From the NCBI RefSeq assembly GCF_963678635.1, contig NC_087064.1:28438189-28502188 (forward strand): DNA of 64,000 nt, read 5' to 3'. Both the position numbers and the translations under genes were made by a program. Source of the DNA: Symsagittifera roscoffensis (Eukaryota; Xenacoelomorpha; Acoela; Convolutidae). Shown one piece after another: positions 32,497-41,676 of the stretch; the first letter of the stretch is position 1, and each line of letters starts with the position of its first letter. The notes below the pieces were generated by a model. It did not search any database. It was not told the DNA's origin and was given only the letters and a program-made list of their open reading frames with translations.

Positions 32497-35484
32497 TTGC
32501 AAATTACTACAGAGAATTCGTCAAGGGCTATGCAGACAAAGTTTATCCGATGCAACAGTTTAATGAGACACAAGGGCAAGAAATTCACGTGGAACAACGC
32601 AGCGGAAGAGTCATTCCTGAGAATAAAGAAAGAGTTGTGCGAGGCACCAGTACTAGGGATGCCAACAGAGAAAGGGATGTACGTACTGGATACGGACGCG
32701 TCGGTAGTAGCGGTATCTGGAATACTCCACCAGGAACAAGAGTGGAACGGGAAGACAGTCTTGAGACCAATAGCGTACGGAAGCAAAGTCCTAAGTGACA
32801 CGGAAATGAAGTACGGAGCACCGAAAGCAGAGATGTTTGCGGTGGTTACCTTTGTCGAGAAATATAGGGCATACCTAGGCAGCGAGCCATTCAAGCTGCG
32901 AGTCGACAACAGGGCACTAAGCTGGCTGAAGACGTACGCAATGGACCAAATTTACATTGGGATGTGGATAGTTCGCCTGGACGGATACGATATGATAATT
33001 GAGCATAGAACACGAGACAAACATCAAAATGCTGACAGCTTGAGCAAGAAGATGGAGTTCTACGAGAGACAAGAACAGAGGGAGGCAGATAGACCTGAGA
33101 TCAAGGATGGCTTCTCCTTCATGGACAAGGAAACGTATGACAGTCTTCCTCTCACGAGATGGTTGGACAAATCAGGCAAACCAATAGAAGATCACCACGA
33201 ATTACCAAAAGATACTACGAAAAAAACAATCTTGAAAAAGAACCGAGGGATGCCGATAGGAATAATGCTCAAGTCAAAGATCGTGAGGGAGACGCTCAAA
33301 GCAAAAGGCTACGATCTTAACCAGGTAGAGACGGGGGAGGCACAAATAGACGATGACTTAAAGAGGTTACTCGAGAAACTAGCAGATGATAAGCCCGTGA
33401 TCCAAGAAAATTGTAAGGAGGAACCTGAGGTCACAATACTGCGAAAGAGCGAGATAGCTAGTGATGGAAATACCTCGAAGGTGACTAACCCTGATGGGAA
33501 GGAAGTGGTGCAGTCACTGGTTGAAAAAATCCCAGCCGACTTACTTGAACGGACTAGGGTTAGGAAAAAGAGAGTGGAGTTCAAGGAAGGAGCTGAATAC
33601 CTGGGACTAGGTCAAGAGTCCGGGGAGTGGTCCACGTCCACGGAGGAAGGAAACACTGAAGGAGAAAATTTGTCCGGGGAGTGTGAAATGTGGGATGAGG
33701 ACTCGGAATCGAGCAGTGACAATCAAGATAGTCTCTGCATGATATTGGCAGAAGAAAAGATTAGACACCGCGACAGAGAATTACAAACAGATCCGTCCTC
33801 AGGAACCTTCAACTTGGACGTGCAGGAAGTACGAGGAGGTGAAGAACTTGAAAGAATAGCAGTTTCGAGGAAACCATTCAGGGAACTATCATGCAACTCA
33901 CATGTGAGAACAAATCTGGTGCCAGAAGATGACATGAAGATAGTAAAGAGGATAGTATGCGTGAAGCTGAATGACGACGTCCACAACTCTGGGGAGATGA
34001 ATGGGCAGATCATGGCGCTGAAGGAACATGTCAAGGCAAGATATAGGCTGTCGGACCTGATAAGAGCCCAGAAAAATGACAAGATGACAAGTAATCTCTC
34101 CAAATGGATCCGAATGGGGTCCAAGGAGAAAGGGGAACTTGAAGAAGACAGCTACAATATCCTGAGCCAGTTCTACAAAGAAAGGAAAGAGTTACTCTAT
34201 CACACGGCTGAGGGGGTGGTAGCATGCAAGAGAAAAGACGAGGAGAAGATACTACACAAGCACAACCTCATCATATTACCACAATTGTATCAGACAGAGG
34301 TGCTGTTCAGATCGCATGACCAAATGGGGCACCAGGGGATAGACAAAGTGCAACAAAGAATACTTCACAGGTTCGATTGTCCAGGATTGAGGAAAGCCTG
34401 TGAGAGGTGGGTGAATGCATGCCTGGCATGCCTGCAAGTGAAAAACCCAAGGAAGATGAAATTCCCGCTCAAGTCAGTTGAAAGCTCGGAATTTAATGAA
34501 GTGGTGCAGATAGACCATCAGAAGATCTGCATGACGGAGTCGGGGTATAACGAGATACTGGTCATAATTGATCACTTCACAAAGCTGGTAGAAGCGGTGC
34601 CGTGTCAAACAGCTTCGGCAGAGAAGACTTGTGACCACTTGATAACCCATTGGATGTCAAGGTATGGTTGTCCAATGACTTTTCAGTCAGACAACGGCAA
34701 GGCCTTTGTGGGGGACTTGACTAAGGAATTAATGAAGAGGTCACACATTGCTCAAGCACACTCAACGACTTACCATCCTCAGACCAAAGGGCTGGTAGAG
34801 AGACAGAATAGAACGTTGGTGAACATGATGAGGGTATACTGCTCAAGATACATGACGGACTGGGATAAATATCTGCCGCAAGTCGTAGGGGCATACATCA
34901 GCACTCAACACTCAACAACGGGCATCAGTCCTTTCATGATGTTGAACGGCAAAGAGAGAGCGATGCCCCTGACATTCTTTTACCCGGAATATGAAGGGAA
35001 GAGGACGTCGCCTCAAGCTTACGTGAAAGAAGCGATCAGGAGACAGCAGGAAATAAAAGAGCTATGCAGGAGGAACACTGCGCAAGCACAAATGAGACAG
35101 CGCAAGAAATATGATGAAAGGATATTACAGGCAAAGCCATATGAAGTGGGCCAGTACGTGTGGGTTTTCGAGAATGTTATACCGCCAAAAGGGACGAAGA
35201 AACTACTCAAGAAATGGAGAGGACCATTCATGATAACGGAAGTACATCAACAAGGACGGTTCTATCGCTTGAGTACTGGGCGAGCAGCACATTATGAGAA
35301 CCTGAAGCCTCATGTCCCATCCCCAGAGGACTGGTGTATACCAAAGGACATGGAGGGACTAGAGTACCTACTGGTGGAATCAGCATGTGAAGTGAACGAA
35401 AAATGCACCAGAGATAAGAATGACGGCAATGAGAACTTGAGTTTGGATGACAATGAAAAAATAGACGCGGACTCTGAATGGTGA
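32497..35484 (+). CDS. RNase H, linker and integrase of element A
   Basis: One open frame of 995 codons. RNase H comes first (VLDTDASVVAVSGILHQE near residue 64; HQNADSLSKK near residue 180). A long acidic region of about 400 residues without recognised domain follows, much longer than the usual RNase H to integrase spacer. Integrase begins with an HHCC finger (HDQMGH near residue 605, CLAC about 40 residues later). The DDE core has Asp at about 671, Asp at 731 (SDNGKAF) and Glu at 767 (GLVERQNR), giving the canonical D-35-E spacing. The C-terminal part contains a KKLLKKWRGPFMITEV motif typical of gypsy integrases. The frame ends early because of a roughly 200-bp deletion. Catalytic residues look intact. 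Confidence 0.9.
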   Translation: MQITTENSSRAMQTKFIRCNSLMRHKGKKFTWNNAAEESFLRIKKELCEAPVLGMPTEKGMYVLDTDASVVAVSGILHQEQEWNGKTVLRPIAYGSKVLSDTEMKYGAPKAEMFAVVTFVEKYRAYLGSEPFKLRVDNRALSWLKTYAMDQIYIGMWIVRLDGYDMIIEHRTRDKHQNADSLSKKMEFYERQEQREADRPEIKDGFSFMDKETYDSLPLTRWLDKSGKPIEDHHELPKDTTKKTILKKNRGMPIGIMLKSKIVRETLKAKGYDLNQVETGEAQIDDDLKRLLEKLADDKPVIQENCKEEPEVTILRKSEIASDGNTSKVTNPDGKEVVQSLVEKIPADLLERTRVRKKRVEFKEGAEYLGLGQESGEWSTSTEEGNTEGENLSGECEMWDEDSESSSDNQDSLCMILAEEKIRHRDRELQTDPSSGTFNLDVQEVRGGEELERIAVSRKPFRELSCNSHVRTNLVPEDDMKIVKRIVCVKLNDDVHNSGEMNGQIMALKEHVKARYRLSDLIRAQKNDKMTSNLSKWIRMGSKEKGELEEDSYNILSQFYKERKELLYHTAEGVVACKRKDEEKILHKHNLIILPQLYQTEVLFRSHDQMGHQGIDKVQQRILHRFDCPGLRKACERWVNACLACLQVKNPRKMKFPLKSVESSEFNEVVQIDHQKICMTESGYNEILVIIDHFTKLVEAVPCQTASAEKTCDHLITHWMSRYGCPMTFQSDNGKAFVGDLTKELMKRSHIAQAHSTTYHPQTKGLVERQNRTLVNMMRVYCSRYMTDWDKYLPQVVGAYISTQHSTTGISPFMMLNGKERAMPLTFFYPEYEGKRTSPQAYVKEAIRRQQEIKELCRRNTAQAQMRQRKKYDERILQAKPYEVGQYVWVFENVIPPKGTKKLLKKWRGPFMITEVHQQGRFYRLSTGRAAHYENLKPHVPSPEDWCIPKDMEGLEYLLVESACEVNEKCTRDKNDGNENLSLDDNEKIDADSEW

Positions 35485-36423
35485 GTGGCAGATGGTGAAT
35501 GGCAGATCATCGATGATATTGAACACTACCAGCAAAAAGACTACTCAACACCGGAGCGGGAGACGGATTTAGAACAGAGCGAGATAGAGAGGAGGGAGAA
35601 TACGAACCTGAGGATATTAGAATGGATGAGCGATGTCAAGAACGGAAGCGAGGAAGGACAGAGCATACAGCAAGTTGACATATCAGCGGGGAAGTACATG
35701 AAGACGGAGAATTCTGTTTTCGGCTGGACGGCAACAGACAGCCCGCTCGACATTCCGCCAGATAATTCAGACCCAGCATCATCGACGGGGACGTTGATAA
35801 ATATTTTTGTCCGGGGAGTGGGGGTAGGACTTACCCACACCGAAAATTTAATGATAAAGAAACTCAGAGAAGTGAGAGAAACGTGCGGACTGGAACTGGA
35901 AGGGGAGGAAGCCGAGCCTACCATAGGACGGAATTTCAAAACGAAGTTTGAAATACCAAACGAATACTCAGAAAATATCCTGATAACGGATAGTGACTTC
36001 ATTCTGTCAGACAGGACTAGCGCAATCTGTATCACGGCGGACATGAGTTTCAAATCAACACTGGAGGCTGACTTCAAGAGAGAGTACCAGAACGTGGAGT
36101 TTCTGTTTAGACAGAGACCGGGACTGGGAGGAATGGCCGCGCTTCCACCATCAGTAGCACAAGTCCCGGGCAAATACCTGTGCTTCCTAGTGACGAGGGT
36201 CAATGACAGGAACACGATCGATCCCGAACGCGTGATGTTGGCACTAACAAGACTACGAGACTTCATGATTGAAAGAGGGATAACGGAGGTCTCAATGCCG
36301 GTGTATGACCCCAACAGGGGCAAATTGAGCCCAAGGGAATTGTACGCTATCCTACACGTGGTCTTCGCAGAAACTGAGATAATGGTGCATCTTCATAAGA
36401 AATACTACTTGAGCATCGCCTGA
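35485..36423 (+). CDS. Macro-like domain, C-terminal extension of Pol (A)
   Basis: A 312-codon frame, not opened by an ATG but continuous with pol in element B. The last 140 residues resemble a macro domain of the OARD1/TARG1 type: CITADMSFKS, FLFRQRPGLGGMAALPPSVA, KYLCFLVTRVNDRNTIDPER, LTRLRDFMIERGITEVSMP, then a strand with EIMVHLHKKYYLS. The beta-alpha order and the spacing to the V-S-M-P strand fit. The Gly-rich loops and the catalytic Asp expected after S-M-P are replaced (VYDPNRGKLSP), so ADP-ribose hydrolysis is unlikely even if the fold is right. It is conserved in both copies, hence probably useful to the element. The assignment is from motif memory and needs a profile search. Confidence 0.55.
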   Translation: MADGEWQIIDDIEHYQQKDYSTPERETDLEQSEIERRENTNLRILEWMSDVKNGSEEGQSIQQVDISAGKYMKTENSVFGWTATDSPLDIPPDNSDPASSTGTLINIFVRGVGVGLTHTENLMIKKLREVRETCGLELEGEEAEPTIGRNFKTKFEIPNEYSENILITDSDFILSDRTSAICITADMSFKSTLEADFKREYQNVEFLFRQRPGLGGMAALPPSVAQVPGKYLCFLVTRVNDRNTIDPERVMLALTRLRDFMIERGITEVSMPVYDPNRGKLSPRELYAILHVVFAETEIMVHLHKKYYLSIA

Positions 36424-36891
36424 GTCGGGTACACGGGGGTCTCGAGTTGGGCATGAGGGGAGAATCTCGAGTTAGGTGTGGGGGTACAAAACAGGTAAAG
36501 AATCTTAGAGGTGACTGGCATGACAATTAAAATTTTAAATGATTGATGGTGCTAAAACATAAAATGAATCTGCATGTTTTTAGAAAATTTCCAATTGAAC
36601 TATTTTAGTTGGACGAAAAGGAAAGGGTTTTAACTATAGTAGTGAAGGGGGTTTTTAGGTTAGGAACACAGCCTGTTAGTCTAAAAATTGGATGTTATTT
36701 TCAGATTGATTTGGTAAAGTTAAATTGACTACCCAACAGTATTCAATTGAAGAAAGGAAGTCCTTAAACGGAAACGCAAATTGAACGACGCTTCAAGAAA
36801 TAAAAGTCAAGTTGCTCAGGTAAAACTCAATTTGCTCAGGTACAACTCAGGTTGCTTTGCTAATACTCAAGATCACCTGGAAGTTACAGAA
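36424..36891 (+). promoter_or_regulatory. Pol to ORF4 intergenic with splice-acceptor-like site (A)
   Basis: A spacer of about 450 bp follows the pol stop. It is conserved in B (41400-41676) and contains TTATTTTCAG ending at 36704. The next frame opens soon after this site. A subgenomic spliced mRNA for the downstream ORF is a reasonable inference, as for env-type genes in other elements. No donor was identified. Confidence 0.4.
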
Positions 36892-37917
36892 ATGGCAGAT
36901 CGATTCTGGAAGTCCATGCCATCAGCTTTGAAAAAACCCACACTTGATGAGTTGTACAGACGCCTGAGGGACCTGGATTACACTCAAGTGGATGAGAGAA
37001 TGGCAGTGATGCTGAATGCCATCCTCCAGTTGGAGGAACAGGGCGAGTGCCGAGAGTCTGCGACAGAAGCGGTTTTGATGGTAGGCTACACCACCGATGG
37101 AAAATCCAACCAAGAGCAAACCAGGTGGCTGTCCTGGAACGTGGATGGAGCAATGAGGGGGTTCGACTTAGCAAGGAACCCTGGCTTGAGTAACAATACT
37201 GAGTATGGTGCAGGGGAGTTCCCACTGCCGATCAGGCCATCAGTCAGATCCACGTGCCAGAGCACGAGTAAGACACCATCAATGACACGGGCGCAACAAA
37301 CGGGGGAAGCGTATCCAGACCTCAGTATCATGAAGAGAGAGCTTGAGAGGACTCAGCGGGAGAGGAACAAGGCGAACCTCGACCGGGATCAAGCGAAGCT
37401 CGAGAGAGATCAGGCGAAACTTGAGAGGGATCAAGCGGTCGTCGAAAAGGACCAAGCGCGGAGGGAACTGGATATGTTGAGAGCTGAACATCTACAGGCA
37501 GAAAGAGTACGAGAGAATGCCGCGAATTGTGAGCAGCTGAAGTCGGAGCTTGAAAGGATCCAGCAACGACAACGCGAGCTTGACATGCAGAAAGGGGCTA
37601 GGCCCAAAGAGCGGGTGGTTACCGGCTCAAGGCCAGAGTCACGTATGGAGGTGGATGAAGCTCCTAGATCGAAGGCACGATTTAACCTCGATCGCGCGGC
37701 TCAAGAACATATGAATGAAGGGTTGGAGGTGTGGATACCAACTGAATCAGCGTCCTCCCTGCGTGGTCTAGAGACACAAGTAATACGCCCGTTGATAGAT
37801 ATAATCGCGCTGCCTGGATTTACACCAAGTTCAACCCCGAGTAGTAGTCAGGTGAGTGGTAGCTCGTCACGACTGAAAGAGTTGCACGAGCGGCTACAGT
37901 TGGTACGAGAAAACTGA
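36892..37917 (+). CDS. ORF4a, coiled-coil protein of element A
   Basis: The frame is open from about 36763, and I choose the first ATG (36892), giving 341 aa. The N-terminal 150 residues are mixed alpha-type with no recognised family. Residues about 160-260 form a charged coiled coil built from a repeated heptad (LERDQAK, DNA about 37370-37460). A Ser-rich tail follows and the protein ends LVREN. It shares only NDxSRxK with the start of B's ORF, so the two copies carry different cargo after the same pol. No signal peptide or membrane segment is visible, so it is not an obvious envelope. The last five codons come from the terminal region shared with 52725, so the natural 3' end is unclear. Confidence 0.6.
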   Translation: MADRFWKSMPSALKKPTLDELYRRLRDLDYTQVDERMAVMLNAILQLEEQGECRESATEAVLMVGYTTDGKSNQEQTRWLSWNVDGAMRGFDLARNPGLSNNTEYGAGEFPLPIRPSVRSTCQSTSKTPSMTRAQQTGEAYPDLSIMKRELERTQRERNKANLDRDQAKLERDQAKLERDQAVVEKDQARRELDMLRAEHLQAERVRENAANCEQLKSELERIQQRQRELDMQKGARPKERVVTGSRPESRMEVDEAPRSKARFNLDRAAQEHMNEGLEVWIPTESASSLRGLETQVIRPLIDIIALPGFTPSSTPSSSQVSGSSSRLKELHERLQLVREN

Positions 37918-38460
37918 GCATGACAGGCTCTATTCGAAATTTGGAAAATTAAAATTCCACTGCAAAATTACGTATTTTCGTGTCTCTCAAGAACAAACTT
38001 CCAGACATGACCGACTGGCACATACTCCCCGGACTCAAGATCGATGTCCTCATCGCGTGCTGTCGTTGTCAGTGAATCCCCAGAAGCCCGAGTGTCACTC
38101 AAGATACAGTGCCAGTGGTCATTTACAGAAGTATGCAGCAGACTCAAGTTTATCTACCTTCCAAAATTCACGACCATATAAAATTTTCACACTATCGCTA
38201 AACAGCAATCAAAATCTGCACACACCTGCACCTTATGAATTCCTGCTTTTTAAGCTGGTGATTTAAAATTTCTTTTGTCCTATTCAATCAGGAAATTGTC
38301 ATGCAGCATTTTGATTTATATAATAGATCTAGCATATTAATAACAATATCTTATTCGTTAAAATTTCTTTTTCGTGAACCCAGATTTCATCCGAGTTCAC
38401 CCTCGAGCCCCTTCCCTCTCAAGACTCAAGACTCTAGAATTTTCCTTTTGAGCAACTGGC
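37900..38460 (-). repeat. Partial 3' terminal (LTR-like) region of element B
   Basis: Nearly identical to 52725-53285 in the same orientation; it follows the stop of B's last ORF directly. It is cut at 37899/37900, where element A's coding sequence begins. The minus-strand stretch GAGAGGGAAGGGG (about 38410) could be the polypurine tract, which would place the LTR start a little inside the repeat. Confidence 0.65.
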
Positions 38461-41394
38461 TCACCTTGCGTTCTTTGCCCTCGAGGTACCCGATCCAGAT
38501 ACTTTTGACACTGTGATCTGTTCCAATAGTGCTTCTTCGTCATCGGAGCTGATCACGATCTCCTCCCAAGCCTTCAGCTGTTCATAGGATCGCATCCACT
38601 CCCTTTGCTCTTGCAATCTCTTCGCTTGATTCTGTAAGCTCTTCGCCTTCGACTCCCGGTTCAAACAGAAGGAATTGTGAAGACTCAGGCTTACATTCTT
38701 CGCCAGGTCCTCCTCCAGTATTGATTCCCTCGCTCTAGTGTTGTCTCTGGATACTCTACCCACTCTTTGCCACCCCGTCGTGATCGCATTTCGATGGGTC
38801 AGCAGAGGTCTTTTGAAGGCATCTGGTCCTATCTCGGCCTGGAATTGTCGATATTCCTTTTGATGTTTCCTCATGTGATCCTTCGTCGCTACATATAACC
38901 AGGATGTCAACGTCGCGCGAAACCAAGGAAAGAATCTCAAGCGGCTCCACACGTGTCTGACTTCCATTGGTATGGCGAACACCTTGCATGCTGTCTCGAA
39001 CAACTCAAGTCTCCTGCTGTAATCTATCGCGTGAATCGACTCTGCTGTTGGCGTCTTCGATTCTCGATACTTTGCTATGTTTTCTTTCATCCATCGTAGA
39101 GCCAGCATTGTGCTCACCACCAAGATGGTCACTTTTTGTTGATGCTCGGGTAGTCCCAACGACCTGATTTCTTCTACATCCCAGATCAGGCAGAGATTGG
39201 CTTGGTCTGGGTACCACACTGTCTGCGCCCGAGGCTTCTAGGAGAGGCTCAAGTTCCATCATCTTCTCGTGTATCACGTCGACTTCTTCCAAGTTTGGGG
39301 CACCTACCATGGGTTTCCCCATCACGTTTTGTCTCTCGAGGTCTGTCGTATTTTCGCTCTCCAAGCCCAGAAGTTCTTCACCCCAGATTTCACTCAAGTC
39401 ATCCCTTTGTTCTTTAGGCACTGTCCCTCGGACCTTCCTCAACAGCCTGTGTGAATGATGTGACATCCGAGCTAGTCTTACACATTTGGGCACTGAGAAG
39501 GCTTTGTCTATCAATACCCTCTGGCTGAACACTTCTACCATCGCCATGTGCAATGGATAGTGGCTGCCACATAGGTTGGCCATCACTGACCCCACTAGGG
39601 ACTTCGCATTTAGAGGCATTCTATAGGCTTCGCTCATGGGAAATCCCATCTCCGCTTCGAGTCCAACCTTCCAACTCTTGATGTATTTCTGGGTCACCTG
39701 CAACACTCCGGGCCATGACTCGACGCTTAACGCGGTCACCAAGTGGTGTTCTGACTCTAGCCTCTCCAATGACTGGAGACTACACATTCTCGAGAAGAAC
39801 CCCAGAGCTGTTGCTAGGTTCACAGTGGTACTCGCGTAACACTCAGCCACTATCTGTATCTCACTTTTCTCCCTCTCGGTGATATCTTCAAACCAGGTGA
39901 CTAGGTCTTTTTTCTGGAAAGACTGTATCCTGACGCACGATCGTCCATCACAGGTGTGCTCGCCATTCCCACACGTCGAGTCAAGACAACTGCCCGGCTC
40001 CATCTTCTTTACCGACCCTGTTCCACTCGTCATCTCACTTGACTCCTTCATCTGAGGCAGGATCAGTCTATGTACTATACTCAAGGTCGCTAAATCTTCA
40101 TCCTCTGTCGGTGCCAATCTCACTCGCTCAGTGACTTCCTCGATCAGGCTCGCATGGGGATGTGGACACCAGGAGGGCCTGAGCAACTTCCACACCACTC
40201 CCAGATTCGTGGTCAACGTGCCGTTCCCGTTACCCATTCTTAGTTCTACTCTTTTACTTGAGCGTGGCACACTTATTACTTCCGGTGTCCTCTCGAGAAT
40301 CAAACCCAGACTAGGTCTCTCTCTTTCCACAGGGTCTATCTCCATTATCCTCTCTATCCAGAACTTCAGCAACTCCGCCACCTCATAGTTTCTGTAGGCA
40401 CCTCCAGCTTCTAAGTCTAGGAAAGGGTTGTATGCCATCCCCATCACTCCAGACACATACTGATACTCTCCCTTCTTGTTGGGTTTCGAGTACTCTCCTG
40501 GAGGAGCCAGGTTACGGTGAACGTCGTGTTTCTCCTCGAACTTCTTGTTGTAGAATCTCCGTATCTCATCTAACTTCCTGTGGCTCTCCAGAGATTGCCT
40601 AGAACCATCTTCCTTTTCTATCCCAGTACTCTGGTACACATTCAAGATTACTGTGGAGACTCTCCTCTCCAGCGTCTTGCTTCCAATTGCTCTCTGGTGA
40701 CATGCTAGGATGGTACTGTCAGTCATCATCGACATCGTCCATCTCAAGAAGCAGGTAGCATCCTTCCTCCTTGCCAGGCTCAAGCCTGAGTTGTCCCTAG
40801 CAACATGCTGCATCAGCATTCGATATACCTCTAGGTTCTTGCCTCCCAACTTCAACTTGTCGTACGAAGTTAGTGTCTCTAACTATATTCCCAACAGGCT
40901 CCACGCAAACATCAGTTGTCCTGCGGTCCTAATAAAGGGATTCGCCATCAACGGCGATGCCGATGATGATGTTCTCATCGGTTCTTCAAAATGATCCTTT
41001 AACAAGCTCTGCCAAGTTCTCTTCAGCTGGCTCCCCAATTCTAATTTATTGATACCAGCCTTCTGCTGGGTAGCCCAGTTGCGTCGTTTGCGTGATACTC
41101 CACTGTCGAGCTTCTTCAGGCAGTCTTCCAATTCCTGCAATGTTTCCAGGGCCACCCACCACGGTCGGGCGGTGTTCCTCGTTTTATTTTTCTCAAGAGG
41201 ATCGCTAGTCACTTGCTTCCCGGTAGCCTGGTGTTCATTTGAGACCCATTCATTACCGACGTCCACTTCCCAGGTCTGCCCGCTCGTTGAACCTCGCTTC
41301 ATTTTTATCTTACTTCTTGAGATGTCGTTCAACTTGTGTTCTCTTTCTTCAATTGAATACAGTTGAGTAGTCAATTTGACTTTAACAAATCAAT
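38461..41394 (-). pseudogene. ORF4b of element B, unknown protein
   Basis: Starting after an acceptor-like TTATTTTCAG (cut at about 41394/41395), a frame of about 160 codons runs to a TAG near 40880. The same frame continues to about 39220, where a 59-bp deletion (relative to copy C) shifts it. The last 250 codons follow, to 38461. Ancestral length was about 970 aa. Visible features: a Cys-rich patch (CLDSTCGNGEHTCDGRSC), many helical segments, and a charged C-terminus ending with an acidic patch (ISSDDEEALLEQ) and basic tail. No signal peptide, transmembrane segment, RT, protease or nuclease motif is seen. I do not recognise the family. Confidence 0.65.
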
Positions 41395-41676
41395 CTGAAA
41401 ATAACACCCCATTTTTAGACTAACAGGCTGTGTTTCTAACCTAAAAACCCCCCTTTACTACTATATTTAAAACCATTTCCTTTCCGTCTTACTAAAATAG
41501 TTCAATTGGAAATTTTCTAAAAACATGCAGATTCATTTTATGTTTTAGCACCATCAATCATTTAAAATGTTAATTGTCATGCCAATCACCTCTAAAATTC
41601 TCTACCTGTTTTGTACCCCCACACCTAACTCGAGATTCTTTCCTCATGCCCAACTCAAGACCCCCGCCTACCCGAC
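41395..41676 (-). promoter_or_regulatory. Pol to ORF4 spacer with acceptor-like site (B)
   Basis: It matches 36424-36704 of A with scattered differences. The minus strand carries GTTATTTTCAG just before the last ORF. A conserved acceptor in both copies, in front of two unrelated ORFs, supports expression of the last gene by splicing. Confidence 0.4.

Larger units (their letters stand above)
23878..37899 (+). mobile_element. Ty3/gypsy element A, plus strand
   Basis: A long terminal region (23878-25350) is followed by a PBS-like site, a leader with two tandem repeats, gag, protease, RT, RNase H, integrase, a macro-like domain and a coiled-coil ORF. At 37899/37900 it meets the 3' terminal region of element B tail to tail. 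Its 5' terminal region is shorter than B's by about 260 bp and abuts the RLE LINE. Damage includes stops in protease and RT, an insertion in gag, and a roughly 200-bp deletion between integrase and the macro-like domain. No 3' LTR copy in its own orientation is present, so it is incomplete. Confidence 0.85.

Noticed and set aside
36892-37917. ORF4a as a retroviral-type envelope gene
   Set aside because: No signal peptide, furin-like site, fusion peptide or transmembrane helix is visible; it is a soluble coiled-coil protein by composition.
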